Assembly (NCBI RefSeq): GCF_000378425.1
Contig: NZ_KB899833.1
Span: 1 to 59,733, forward strand
Source of the DNA: Cohnella laeviribosi DSM 21336
GTDB lineage: Bacteria; Bacillota; Bacilli; Paenibacillales; Paenibacillaceae
DNA length: 59,733 nucleotides
Direction: 5' to 3'
The position numbers were made by a program, and so were the translations under genes. Positions 35,805 through 45,023 of this stretch are shown here, in pieces (position 1 is the stretch's first letter; the number at the start of each line of letters is the position of its first letter). The notes beneath the pieces are model-generated. The model was given only the letters and a program-made list of their open reading frames with translations. It was not told the DNA's origin and made no database searches.

Positions 35805-36539
35805 CTACGGGGCGATGCAGCGATAAAAGAAAATGCCTTCGGCAATGGCCGCCGCAACCCGCGTCTGGCCGCGCGGGGACGTCAGCATGGCCCGGTCTCC
35901 GTCATGGTTCAGGAACCCGGTTTCGACGATGACGCTCGGCACCTTGATCCGGTTCAGCACATAGTATTTGCCGCCGGATTGCGGGAGGCGGCGCGTATTT
36001 TGCTGGCGGTTCAAGGCTTGCTGGATGAAGGAAGCAAGCAGGGCGCTGCGGCCTTCCTTCTGGTGAATGACGAGGGGGCCGCGTTTTTTCCCTTTCGGCG
36101 ACCAGTTGACATGGATGCTGACAAACAGCTTGGCTTCGATCTCCTCGGTCAAGCTTCCGCGCTGCGACAAATCCCTCATATGGCGCGATGCCCGGTGCCA
36201 GCGGTTGTCGTTGCTCAGCGCGTAATCGCCGGTCCGGTTCAGGACCGCCCGAACGCCGCGGCTTTTCAGAATCAAGTAGAGCTTGCGGGCGATGGCCAGA
36301 TTGATGTCTTTTTCCAAAATATCCTTGTAATGCGTCCCGGAATCGATGCCGCCGTGTCCCGCGTCGATCAGCACATCGGCCACCGGCAGGCTGTGCGGAG
36401 TTTGGACGGCCGCTTTGCGATCGTCCTCTTCGAAACTGCCGTCTTCCGGGGTTGCCGCCGCAGGCAGCGGAACGCTCCATGCCAGCGTGGCTGCTGTCAG
36501 GATGGCGATGCCAAGCTTGCGAACGATGGAGGACCTCAT
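35805..36539 (-). CDS. N-acetylmuramoyl-L-alanine amidase (Amidase_3, CwlD-like)
   Basis: 244 aa, start ATG 36539 with AAGGAGGG upstream. A signal peptide (LGIAILTAATLAWSVPLPAAA) precedes a zinc amidase domain with IDAGHGGIDSG (His), the Glu in LEKDIN, SIHVNW (His) and VIVETGFLNH (catalytic Glu). Family members cleave the lactyl-peptide bond of peptidoglycan; CwlD homologues of this size make muramic-delta-lactam in the spore cortex together with a deacetylase. The nearby deacetylases and coat gene make a sporulation role plausible. Confidence 0.88.
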   Translation of the reverse strand: MRSSIVRKLGIAILTAATLAWSVPLPAAATPEDGSFEEDDRKAAVQTPHSLPVADVLIDAGHGGIDSGTHYKDILEKDINLAIARKLYLILKSRGVRAVLNRTGDYALSNDNRWHRASRHMRDLSQRGSLTEEIEAKLFVSIHVNWSPKGKKRGPLVIHQKEGRSALLASFIQQALNRQQNTRRLPQSGGKYYVLNRIKVPSVIVETGFLNHDGDRAMLTSPRGQTRVAAAIAEGIFFYRCIAP

Positions 36540-36691
36540 GGGGATTTACCCTCCTTCCGAAACGGATTTTCTTCCTTTAGCGTGGCTCGTGAAAGCGGCT
36601 CCCATGCAAAGAAGGCCAAAATTTCGCCGCGTTTGGGAAATTCGCCGGCCGGACATGATATAGATAGCAAGCCATAAAGGGGGAATTGCGG

Positions 36692-36901
36692 ATGAACGAC
36701 GGATTGGAATGGCTCAAATGGGTGGCGAACCGGTTCGCGGTTTACCTGACGACTCCGGCCGAAAGCCGAAAAGAGCTTCGGCGGCAGCGCAAGCAGATCC
36801 GCGAGCCGTGGGGCGTCCGCTGGTTTGGAATGCTGGCCGTAGGCATCCAGTTATGGTGGCAAGACCGGAGAAAAAACAAGCCGCACGTTCCGGGCTCATA
36901 A
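36692..36901 (+). CDS. yqzE: YqzE family protein
   Basis: 69 aa from ATG 36692 (AAAGGGGG eight nt upstream; the in-frame TTG at 36686 is too close). It matches the small conserved Bacillales YqzE type: an N-terminal helix (LKWVANRFAVYLTTP), a basic stretch (RKELRRQRKQIREPWGVRWFG) and a hydrophobic C-terminal part (MLAVGIQLWW). Function unknown. In Bacillus it lies near the comG, yqhG and gcv genes, and here it is 1.3 kb from yqhG. Confidence 0.8.
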   Translation: MNDGLEWLKWVANRFAVYLTTPAESRKELRRQRKQIREPWGVRWFGMLAVGIQLWWQDRRKNKPHVPGS

Positions 36902-36920
36902 GCCCGGGACCTGCGGCTTT
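36878..36920. terminator. Bidirectional terminator overlapping the end of yqzE
   Basis: A 19-bp stem with two mismatches, AAGCCGCACGTTCCGGGCT against AGCCCGGGACCTGCGGCTT, with loop CATA, overlaps the yqzE stop and faces the convergent gene. Confidence 0.75.
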
Positions 36921-36948
36921 CGTTCGTTGTCGGAGCTTTTTGCTCTTA

Positions 36949-37992
36949 TTATCGATAAAACAGTCCGAGATCCATGAGCGTTTCCGCCGGAATAAACCGA
37001 AGCCCCGCCATGTCCAGCGCAAGATCGAGCCGAGAGGACGACCATTCCTGGTACCCGACGACCGGCAGCGCATACAGCATCGATTCGCCGAACGGCGTGG
37101 CGACGAACCGCAGATGGCCCTTCGCATCCAGTCTTTGCTTGAGTTTGGCGCCGTCTGACGCATAAGGCCGTTCGTCCATCAGCCAGGGAAGCCGCTCGTA
37201 CGGATCGAAGGTTTCGTTCAGCGTAAGGAGGGCCGGACGGTCGTCCGCATCCGGCGCGGGAGGACCGCTTGTCCGGCTTGCGGAAGCGAGCCGGGCCTTG
37301 AGCTCCGCCCAGCCGTCCGGCCGGATCGGGAGCAGCTCGGCGGTTTTGGCGTCGAGCCAGTACGTATCTTCTCCCGTGTTCACTTCCCACATGGCGGCGA
37401 AAGGATGAAAGTAATGCCGCGTCGCCTGATACGACCCGGATTCGGCATCCCGGGACCGGATCAACCCGTTTTCGACGAGCGACCGCTTGAGCGCCGCAGC
37501 GTCGAACAGCGGCTGGGAGCCCGTCCCGTATTCGCCCAATCGGAAGGAGCCGTCTTCGGCGGCATAGAGGATTAAGTATCCGACCGCTCGCCCGTCCTTC
37601 AGTACGGTGGCGATCCAGGCATGCGTTCCGGGCCCGAGCGCTTCGATTCGCGAGGCCGCGTTCCGCCATTGCGCAAAAGGCGCTTCCTGCGCCAGCCGGC
37701 CGATCCACCGCTCCGCTTCGGCGTTCAGCTTCGCCTCCAAACCCGCCTGCTCGGGCGCCGGCGGTTCCAGAGCCAGCGAAGCGCTCTGCACCGAGGCGAA
37801 GCGAAGCGTCTGCGCCGCTCCGCCGGCCGGCAGTGCGGCCGATGGCGTCCCGGAGAGCGCGGCGACAGCGCCCGGCGGGATGACGGCGGCCGCGGCCGCA
37901 ACGGGCGCCGCGGCGGCAAGCGCGGCAATGAGCATCGCCCGGAGTACAAGACGATTCCGTCCATGCCGGCGGCGATTCACGTTGATTTTCAT
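36949..37992 (-). CDS. Secreted or anchored hypothetical protein
   Basis: 347 aa from ATG 37992 (GGTGGAATCG upstream); the longer frame to 38070 has no better site. An N-terminal basic region and an Ala-rich hydrophobic segment (MLIAALAAAAPVAAAAAVIPP) look like a signal peptide or anchor. The rest has alternating hydrophobic segments (HAWIATVLKDGRAVGYLILYA, AMWEVNTGEDTYWLDAKT) that could form PepSY-like beta sheets. I do not recognise a family. Confidence 0.7.
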   Translation of the reverse strand: MKINVNRRRHGRNRLVLRAMLIAALAAAAPVAAAAAVIPPGAVAALSGTPSAALPAGGAAQTLRFASVQSASLALEPPAPEQAGLEAKLNAEAERWIGRLAQEAPFAQWRNAASRIEALGPGTHAWIATVLKDGRAVGYLILYAAEDGSFRLGEYGTGSQPLFDAAALKRSLVENGLIRSRDAESGSYQATRHYFHPFAAMWEVNTGEDTYWLDAKTAELLPIRPDGWAELKARLASASRTSGPPAPDADDRPALLTLNETFDPYERLPWLMDERPYASDGAKLKQRLDAKGHLRFVATPFGESMLYALPVVGYQEWSSSRLDLALDMAGLRFIPAETLMDLGLFYR

Positions 37993-38200
37993 TTCGATTC
38001 CACCTGCCCTTTGATCTTCTTCCCAGCGCTGCGGTCGTTTGCGATGCTGGTCTTCATGCGGACAAGCCATCGGACAATCGGACGGGCGTATTGCCCGTTC
38101 TCTTGCATTGTAGCGGACAAGCCTTGCCGATGCTGTTGAAACGTGACCGCGTTTTTTCGCCGAGGAGGAACGGTTGTGTCGATTGGTGCTTTCTATTTCT

Positions 38201-39151
38201 TTACCCGATTCCCGGCAGGTGAAAAAGACCGCAATTCATGACGGACATCGTCACGCGGGGCCGGTACTGCCAGTCGATTTCTTCGGAGCGCTGCTTCAGC
38301 CTCGCTCGGAGCGCCTCCTTCGGCTCGCCTTCCTCCGCTTGATCGATCATCGGCCGGTAATAGGCTTCCAGCCGGGCGAGCTCGTCCAGCCTGCGCTCCT
38401 CGGCTTCGGCCGCCCACTGGAAATCGGCGGCTTTCAGCTTGCGCTCCAGCGCATGCTCCAACTGCGCCATCGCCTTGCGCAGCGACAGCCCGTTCGGAAG
38501 CAGGTGGACGTTCGGGGGCAGCTTGGGCGTCAGCCGGCGTTCCCGCACCCGCTCCAGAAACGCTTCGTCGATGACGCCCGTCGCCAGCGAAATGCCCCAG
38601 CCGTACAGCTCCTCGCGCTTCATGTCGCATTCGTAGCCGACCTTGAAGTTGACGCCGAGCCAAGCCGTATAGGGAACGGAGCCGAGCGGGCCGACGCCGG
38701 TCCGCTTGGGCGGCTCCTCGAACATCGTGACGCAGCGTCCGAACTGGCGGACGGATTCGAAGATTTGATCGAGCCGCCGCGAGCCGAAGTAAACGTCGTC
38801 GCGAATGACGCGGGGACCGTTCTGCAGCAAGGGCATGGGCATTCCGGCAGCAGGCTGGGTTCCGGCTTGGGGCTGAACCTGCGGCTGGGCCCCGGCTTGG
38901 CCATCCCGCGCCGCCTCCGGCCCGGATAGCTCCGCTTCGGACGGATGCACGAAGCTCCAGCGGAACGTCATCGTCTCCGGCTCGGCACCGGTCCGGTCGA
39001 CAAAGCTCCAGTAATACGGGCGGTTCGTCAGCGCGCGGTCGGCTTCCGGCGACAGCTTCACGGTGACGTGTGTCGGGCTTTTCTCGATAATGCTGCTGCC
39101 CGTCGCTTCCAGATAGGAGATGACAAAGCGTTGCACTTGCTTGGCGTTCAT
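38201..39151 (-). CDS. yqhG: YqhG family protein
   Basis: 316 aa. It matches the Bacillales YqhG type: N-terminal QRFVISYLEATGSSIIEKSP, a central low-complexity Gln/Pro/Ala insert (residues about 82-105), YGWGISLATGVIDEAF and a C-terminal VTMSVMNCGLFHLPG. Function unknown. It starts 6 bp after the helicase gene ends and is co-transcribed with it, as in Bacillus subtilis. Confidence 0.85.
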   Translation of the reverse strand: MNAKQVQRFVISYLEATGSSIIEKSPTHVTVKLSPEADRALTNRPYYWSFVDRTGAEPETMTFRWSFVHPSEAELSGPEAARDGQAGAQPQVQPQAGTQPAAGMPMPLLQNGPRVIRDDVYFGSRRLDQIFESVRQFGRCVTMFEEPPKRTGVGPLGSVPYTAWLGVNFKVGYECDMKREELYGWGISLATGVIDEAFLERVRERRLTPKLPPNVHLLPNGLSLRKAMAQLEHALERKLKAADFQWAAEAEERRLDELARLEAYYRPMIDQAEEGEPKEALRARLKQRSEEIDWQYRPRVTMSVMNCGLFHLPGIG

Positions 39152-39157
39152 GTCCGT

Positions 39158-40993
39158 TCACTCCCGCTGTCGTTGATTCCGCGTCTGCAGCAGCGCATCG
39201 CCGAGACCGTCGATCCGGCTGCGCAGTTCCCGCTCGTCGGCGGATTCCAGCAGCATTTTGGCAAGCCTCCGCTCCAGCGATTCTTCGCGTTCGATCCGCT
39301 CCACGATTTCGTCCAGCTCGCCGATCACCGTTTCGAACATATTGATTTTTTCGTGAAGCAAATGCAGAATATGCTCCTCGATCGTCCCGAGCGTGCACAG
39401 GTTGAAGATGCGGACGTCTTCGGTCTGGCCGAGCCGGTGCACGCGCCCGATCCGCTGTTCGACCCGCATCGGATTCCAGGGGAGGTCGAAATTGACGATA
39501 TGGTGGCAAAATTGCAGGTTGATCCCTTCGCCTCCCGCCTCGGTGGCGACAAGCACCTGCGCCCTGCGCCGGAACAGGTCCATCATCCAGTCCTTCTTGC
39601 CCCGGTTCATGCCTCCGCGGTACGGCACGGCAGACAGGCCGTGCTCCTTGAAATAACGGAGCAGGTATTCCTGCGTCGCCCGGTATTCCGTAAAGACGAT
39701 GACTTTTTCGCCGATGTTCTCGACAAGCTTCATGGTGGCCTCGGCTTTGGTGTTCGCCTGGATGCTGCGAATCAGCTCGACCAGCTCCCAAATCCGGGCG
39801 TGCAGCGGGGAATCGGGCGGGATTTTTTTCGACAGGTTGATCAAGGTCAGAAAGACGGCGTCGCGGCTTGAGCACACTTCCCGCTGCAGCGTCACGAGCG
39901 AGAGCATGCTGGCCAGATCGCCCCGCTCGGCTTGCGCGTGCTGCCGGACATATTGCGTCACGCCGTCGTACAAGGCCTGCTCGTCTGGAGACAGCCGCAG
40001 CGGCACGTTGGTGACCGTGCGCTTGGTGAACTCCAGGCCGCCGTCGCTGCGCCGGTTGCGGATCATGACCTGGCCGAGCGCCTCTTGCAGCTTGTCTTCG
40101 TTTTTGGCGACCCGGCGGCCAACGACGAAGTTGGCGGCGAACTCGCCCTCGCCTCCCAATTGTCCGGGCTTGAGCAGCGTAATCAGGTTGTACAGCTCGG
40201 ACAAATCGTTCTGCACGGGCGTGGCGGTCAGCAGCAGGCAGTATTTTTTGCGCAGGTCGCTGACGAATTGGTAGTTGCCGGTTTTTTTGTTTTTCAGCTT
40301 GTGCGCTTCGTCGATGATGAGCATGTCGTATTCGCTTCCGTGCAGGAAGGAGCGGTGCGGCTCGCGCTTGGCCGTATCCATCGAGGCGACGACGATGTCG
40401 TGCTCCCAGTGATACATTTTTTTGTGCGCGACGGCGGGAATGCCGAACTTGCCGTTGAGCTCCCGCACCCACTGCAGGACAAGCGAAGCGGGGACCAGAA
40501 TGAGCGCGCGGCGGACAAGTCCGCGGACGAGATACTCTTTCAGCACTAGGCCGGCCTCGATGGTTTTGCCGAGACCGACCTCGTCGGCCAGAATCGCTCT
40601 GCCCCTCATTTCGTACAGGACGCGGCGCGCCGTTTCCGTCTGGTGGGGGAGCGGCGTAAATCCGGGCAGCAGCCGCAAGCACTGCAATTCGTGAAAATCG
40701 GCGACGCGCCGGGCTTCTTCGGCCTCCCAGGCCATTTGGTACAGCGACCAGTCGTCCCAAGGCCCGTTGCGCTCGATTCGGCGCTCCAGTTCCTCGAACG
40801 CGCTCCGGTCGACGTGCAGATCGACGAGCGGATGAAGCTTGCGTGCCGGTTGGGCGGCGCGGTCCGGCGCGGCCGGCGTCTCGCTCCGGGAACCGGAAGA
40901 AGCGGCGGAATCGGGTTCGGCGGCGGGCTGCGGGAGACGGTCCTCTTGAATCGCCGGCGTTCCGGACGGTTGCGAAGCGGGTTGAATGGGCAC
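39158..40993 (-). CDS. yqhH: SNF2-family DEAD/DEAH helicase YqhH
   Basis: 611 aa from GTG 40993 with AAGGAGG eight nt upstream. After a low-complexity start of about 55 residues come helicase motifs I (ADEVGLGKTIEAGLVLK), II (IIDEAHKLKN), III (LLLTATPVQN) and the C-terminal SNF2 motifs (TEAGGEGINLQFC, NPMRVEQRIGRVHRLGQ). It translocates on double-stranded nucleic acid using ATP and resembles RapA/HepA-type remodelers; the cellular role is not known. Confidence 0.9.
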   Translation of the reverse strand: MPIQPASQPSGTPAIQEDRLPQPAAEPDSAASSGSRSETPAAPDRAAQPARKLHPLVDLHVDRSAFEELERRIERNGPWDDWSLYQMAWEAEEARRVADFHELQCLRLLPGFTPLPHQTETARRVLYEMRGRAILADEVGLGKTIEAGLVLKEYLVRGLVRRALILVPASLVLQWVRELNGKFGIPAVAHKKMYHWEHDIVVASMDTAKREPHRSFLHGSEYDMLIIDEAHKLKNKKTGNYQFVSDLRKKYCLLLTATPVQNDLSELYNLITLLKPGQLGGEGEFAANFVVGRRVAKNEDKLQEALGQVMIRNRRSDGGLEFTKRTVTNVPLRLSPDEQALYDGVTQYVRQHAQAERGDLASMLSLVTLQREVCSSRDAVFLTLINLSKKIPPDSPLHARIWELVELIRSIQANTKAEATMKLVENIGEKVIVFTEYRATQEYLLRYFKEHGLSAVPYRGGMNRGKKDWMMDLFRRRAQVLVATEAGGEGINLQFCHHIVNFDLPWNPMRVEQRIGRVHRLGQTEDVRIFNLCTLGTIEEHILHLLHEKINMFETVIGELDEIVERIEREESLERRLAKMLLESADERELRSRIDGLGDALLQTRNQRQRE

Positions 40994-41317
40994 GTGTCGG
41001 TCCTCCTTCTCGTTGCTGTCGCAGGGACAATCTTTCTTTGTTTAGTATGAGCAATCGGAACCTTTTCAAAACAAGCGGGCGGCGCAAAAGGGAGAAAACG
41101 GGAGCATGCCGGAACAGGCCGCCGCCAGGCTCGGCTGAGCCCGTCTGATGTCGCGATAGGCCGGTGGAAATACAATATGTTGTATATTAAAATAGAATTT
41201 ACGCACAATATATAGTAAAATGTACATACTTTACGGTATTGTTGCGTAGGATTCGCGATTTGCTTGCGAAAGTCGGTTCGTGATTCGATACGAAGCCAAA
41301 GGGAGAGGGTGCAACGG
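40994..41317. other. Intergenic region between yqhH and nrdJ
   Basis: 324 bp between divergent genes. The right half is AT-rich and contains two NrdR boxes (41170-41185 and 41203-41218). No gene is supported in the left half. Confidence 0.6.
41170..41218 (+). promoter_or_regulatory. Two NrdR boxes upstream of nrdJ
   Basis: ATACAATATGTTGTAT (41170-41185) and GCACAATATATAGTAA (41203-41218) each match 13 of 16 positions of the NrdR consensus ACACWATATATWGTGT and start 33 bp apart, about three helical turns, the usual paired arrangement. NrdR represses ribonucleotide reductase genes when dATP is high. Confidence 0.65.
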
Positions 41318-43945
41318 ATGTCTACGACGACGAACAAAGCTCGGCTTGAGGGATTGAGCGAAAAAATATTTTTGGACCGTTACGCCTGGAAAAACGCGAA
41401 TGCGGACGACGCCAAGGTCGGGGATGTCGTTCTCGTGCTGACGAAGGACGATCCGAAGTTTCCGACCAAGGAGGTCGGGGAAATCGTAAGCCGCAGCGGC
41501 CGTCAAGTTACGGTCCGCTTAAGAAGCGGCGAACTGGTCGAATCGACCGTCGAGAAGCTTACGCTGACGATCGAAAAGACGCCGGAAGAAATGTGGGACC
41601 GCCTGGCGAACGCGATGGCCTCGGTCGAGGCGACGGAGGAGAAGCGGAAGGAGTGGAACGCCAAGTTTCGCTGGCTGCTGGACGACTGGAAGCTGGTTCC
41701 GGGCGGCCGAATCGCGGCGGGAGCGGGAGCCAGCGACGAGCTGACGCTGTTCAACTGCTACGTCATTCCTTCTCCGCACGACAGCCGCGGCGGCATCATG
41801 AAGACGCTGAGCGAGATGACGGAAATTATGGCCCGCGGCGGCGGGGTCGGCATCAACCTGTCGTCGCTTCGTCCGCGCCGGGCCGTTGTCAAAGGCGTCA
41901 ACGGCACTTCGAGCGGCTCCGTCTCCTGGGGCGGGCTGTTCAGCTACACGACCGGCCTGATCGAGCAGGGGGGAAGCCGGCGCGGGGCGCTCATGCTGAT
42001 GATGAACGATTGGCACCCGGACGTCGAGGAATTCATCACGGTGAAGCAGACGCCGGGACGGGTGACGAACGCGAACCTGTCCGTTTGCGTGAGCAACGCC
42101 TTTATGCGGGCGGTCAAGGAAGACCTCGACTGGGAGCTGGTCTTTCCGGATACGTCCGACCCCGAATACGACGAAGTATGGGATGGGAACCTGGAGAAAT
42201 GGAAGCGGCTCGGCAAGACGGTCGTGACCTACCGCACCGTCCGGGCGCGGGAGATTTGGAACACGATCATCGAATCCGCTTGGAAGTCGGCCGAGCCGGG
42301 CGTCGTGTTCATGGAATATTACAACCAGATGTCCAACAGCTGGTATTTTAATCCGATTATCTCGACCAATCCCTGCGGGGAACAAGGTCTGCCCGCGTGG
42401 GGCGTATGCAACCTGTCGGCGATCAATCTGTCCAAGTTCTACGATGCCGGCAAGCACGACGTCGCCTGGGACGAGCTGGCCCGCGTCGTCCGTTACTCGA
42501 CCCGTTTTCTGGACAACGTGATCGACAAGACGCCGTATCATTTTCCGGAAAATGAAGCGAACCAGAAAAAGGAGCGCCGCATCGGCCTGGGCACGATGGG
42601 ACTCGCGGAGCTGCTCATTCGCCTGGAAATCCGGTACGGCAGCCCGGAGAGCCTGGCGTTTCTGGATAAGCTGTACGGATTTATCGCCCGCGAGGCTTAT
42701 CTGGCTTCGACGGAAATCGCGGCGGAGAAAGGCTCGTTCCCCGCGTTCGAGGCCGACAAGTTCCTGCAAAGCGGCTTTATGAAAAACATGGCCGAAGCGT
42801 TCCCGGAAGTGGCGGAAGCGGTGCGGAGCAAAGGCATGCGGAACGTGACCGTCATCACCCAGGCGCCGACGGGTTCCACGGGGACGATGGTGGGCACCTC
42901 CACCGGCATCGAGCCTTACTTTGCGTTCGAATATTACCGGCAAAGCCGCCTCGGCCTCGACAAACAGTACGTGCCGATCGCTCAGGAGTGGAAAGAAGCG
43001 CATCCGGGCGAGGAGCTGCCGCCGTGGTTTGTGACCGCGATGGATCTGTCGGCCGAAGACCATATCCGCGTTCAAGCGGCCATTCAGCGCTGGGTGGACA
43101 GCTCGATCTCGAAGACGGCGAACTGCCCGGCCGACTTTACCGTCGAAGAAACCGCCAAGCTGTACGAGCTTGCGTTCGAGCTCGGCTGCAAAGGCGTCAC
43201 CATCTACCGCGACGGCAGCCGGGACACGCAGGTATTGAGCACGACGAAGGACGATAAAGGCGATGGCGGCAAGGAAAAAGCCGCGCCGGCGGAGAACGGA
43301 GCGTCCGGCGAGGCGGCCGCGGCTTCGGACAACGCGGCGATCGGCGGGCTGAACGCCGCGCTGAACGCGAATGTAACGCCGGAGCAGGCGAAGGTGTTCG
43401 ACAAGCAGTACAAGAGCCGGCCGAAGGTGCTCCGCGGCGCGACCTACAAGTTCAATACGCCGTTCGGCATGGCCTATATTACGGTGAACGACATCGACGG
43501 CACGCCGGGGGAAATCTTCCTCAACGTCGGCAAAGCCGGTTCCGACGTGTTCGCCATGGCGGAGGCGCTCGGCCGCGTCTGCTCGCTGTTCCTGCGGTAC
43601 GGCGACCACGGCAACAAGGTGCAACTGCTTATCAAGCACCTGAAGGGCATCGGCGGCACGGGAGCGGTCGGCTTCGGACCGAACCGCGTTGAGTCGATCG
43701 CCGACGCCGTCGCCCAAGCGCTGGAGCTGCACATCGGCCTTCTGCGGGAGGAGCAGGCGGCGTCCAAGGAGCTTCCGGCCGCAGCAGCGCGCAGCGCCGC
43801 AGACGGCGGCAAGGCTGCGGCGGCGGTCCCGCCGGTCGTTCCGTACACGTCGACGGACCTCTGCCCGTCCTGCGGCTCGGCCTCGCTGCTGTACGTCGAA
43901 GGCTGCAAGACGTGCGCGAACTGCGGGTACAGCAAGTGCAATTGA
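41318..43945 (+). CDS. nrdJ: Adenosylcobalamin-dependent (class II) ribonucleotide reductase
   Basis: 875 aa from ATG 41318 after GGGAGAGGG; the ATG at 41264 lies upstream of this site. Barrel motifs include TLFNCYVIP, MARGGGVGINLSSLRP, NPCGEQ with the radical/active-site cysteine and glutamate, CNLSAINL, TQAPTGSTGTM and a finger-loop region. After a low-complexity Ala/Asn linker (residues about 655-690), a C-terminal Zn-ribbon CPSCGS...CANCG carries the cysteines that re-reduce the active site. It makes deoxyribonucleotides without oxygen, using B12. Confidence 0.95.
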   Translation: MSTTTNKARLEGLSEKIFLDRYAWKNANADDAKVGDVVLVLTKDDPKFPTKEVGEIVSRSGRQVTVRLRSGELVESTVEKLTLTIEKTPEEMWDRLANAMASVEATEEKRKEWNAKFRWLLDDWKLVPGGRIAAGAGASDELTLFNCYVIPSPHDSRGGIMKTLSEMTEIMARGGGVGINLSSLRPRRAVVKGVNGTSSGSVSWGGLFSYTTGLIEQGGSRRGALMLMMNDWHPDVEEFITVKQTPGRVTNANLSVCVSNAFMRAVKEDLDWELVFPDTSDPEYDEVWDGNLEKWKRLGKTVVTYRTVRAREIWNTIIESAWKSAEPGVVFMEYYNQMSNSWYFNPIISTNPCGEQGLPAWGVCNLSAINLSKFYDAGKHDVAWDELARVVRYSTRFLDNVIDKTPYHFPENEANQKKERRIGLGTMGLAELLIRLEIRYGSPESLAFLDKLYGFIAREAYLASTEIAAEKGSFPAFEADKFLQSGFMKNMAEAFPEVAEAVRSKGMRNVTVITQAPTGSTGTMVGTSTGIEPYFAFEYYRQSRLGLDKQYVPIAQEWKEAHPGEELPPWFVTAMDLSAEDHIRVQAAIQRWVDSSISKTANCPADFTVEETAKLYELAFELGCKGVTIYRDGSRDTQVLSTTKDDKGDGGKEKAAPAENGASGEAAAASDNAAIGGLNAALNANVTPEQAKVFDKQYKSRPKVLRGATYKFNTPFGMAYITVNDIDGTPGEIFLNVGKAGSDVFAMAEALGRVCSLFLRYGDHGNKVQLLIKHLKGIGGTGAVGFGPNRVESIADAVAQALELHIGLLREEQAASKELPAAAARSAADGGKAAAAVPPVVPYTSTDLCPSCGSASLLYVEGCKTCANCGYSKCN

Positions 43946-44287
43946 ACTTGATGAAAATGCGATAAAATATCATATGTGAAATTCCATAATTAATTGGAAT
44001 TGGTTCAAAATTAGTTAGATATTTTATTGCTGAATTAATAGGATTCGAATAAAGTTTCAAAATGACCAGACAGCGATGCTGCTTTCTGGTCATTTTCCGT
44101 TTATCAACCCCATATTTATCAGCAATACGATGGCATTTCTATCTCATGGAACTTACGATTCCACAAACACTCGCCACCGGCGCCTGTTTTGACGCGGGAG
44201 CGAAAGAAAGAACTTTCCATTGAATTCCAACGTCTAACAAATAGGATTATTTTCGATTATTTGATGGACGGAGAGGAGACACGGTCG
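43946..44287. other. AT-rich intergenic region
   Basis: 342 bp with base composition well below that of nrdJ. It holds the nrdJ terminator (44059-44096); an open frame continues from 44189 into the next gene, but the ribosome site supports a later start. Nothing else is supported. Confidence 0.5.
44059..44096 (+). terminator. Terminator after nrdJ
   Basis: The perfect 12-bp stem AAAATGACCAGA/TCTGGTCATTTT with a 14-nt loop works in both directions (A-rich before, T-rich after). Confidence 0.75.
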
Positions 44288-45010
44288 ATGGATAAAGGAT
44301 GGGTACCGACGCTGCTTGCCGTCGTACTCGTAATGATGGTAGCCGGCGCAATCAAACAATCGCTGCAGTATGCGCCTGCAACTCCTGTTTCGAATCAGTA
44401 TTCGCCCCAGGAAGCGTCTGTCGAGGAGGGCGTCGGAAAAAATGGGGCGGACGCTCCCAAGCCGGCTGACGAGGTCTCCGAAGCAGAAGAAAAACGTGCG
44501 CTTGAGCCGGGTGCCGACGCATCCGAAGCGGCGAAGTTATCGATTGTGGTCGGTGACGACGTCAAGTTGGAAACCTCATTGGAGCACGAAACGGCGACGT
44601 TCGATGGAACGGAATACACGATCGAGCCCTATGGCGTGATCTTCGCGGTGCGAACGGATATGGGTGAACCTGTTGTAGAGGGCGAGAGAATCGTTTTTTC
44701 GAGAGATTTGTCGGGAGAGGCAACGATATCGTATGAAGTGATGGAGAATACGTCTTTGAATGAAGCAGTGGTCAAGGAGCTGCAAGATCACGAGGACTCT
44801 TTCTACGGTGAGTTTATCGAGACCACCTCAAAAGGCGGCCTGAATGGCAAACACAATCAATATAAAGATGATTCCGTCTTTTCCGGCGTTTTTTTCTACG
44901 AGTTCGATCGACATGTTCTTCGGATCGATTATCGATGTCCGATCGCCGCCGTCGACCCAATGGTTCGAATCGTAAATGAAACCGTAGATTCGGTAAAGAT
45001 GCGAATATAA
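44288..45010 (+). CDS. Membrane-anchored hypothetical protein
   Basis: 240 aa from ATG 44288, which has GGAGAGGAG upstream. One N-terminal helix (VPTLLAVVLVMMVAGAI) is followed by an acidic Glu/Ala/Pro linker and an extracytoplasmic domain of about 150 residues ending ETVDSVKMRI. No conserved motif is recognised. The C-terminal pattern (YEVMENTSLNEAV, IDYRCPIAAVDPMV) resembles small secreted Bacillales proteins of unknown function. Confidence 0.7.
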   Translation: MDKGWVPTLLAVVLVMMVAGAIKQSLQYAPATPVSNQYSPQEASVEEGVGKNGADAPKPADEVSEAEEKRALEPGADASEAAKLSIVVGDDVKLETSLEHETATFDGTEYTIEPYGVIFAVRTDMGEPVVEGERIVFSRDLSGEATISYEVMENTSLNEAVVKELQDHEDSFYGEFIETTSKGGLNGKHNQYKDDSVFSGVFFYEFDRHVLRIDYRCPIAAVDPMVRIVNETVDSVKMRI

Positions 45011-45023
45011 TCTGCCCGTTAGC

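Noticed and set aside
38193..41087. Very long Arg-rich open frame on the minus strand
   Set aside because: It is a shadow of yqhG and yqhH in another frame: composition is Arg/Ala/Pro-rich, there is no motif, and the real frames carry clear helicase and YqhG motifs.
41519..43732. Long minus-strand open frame opposite nrdJ
   Set aside because: It is an antisense shadow in GC-rich codons; no motif and no ribosome site, whereas the plus strand encodes a clear ribonucleotide reductase.
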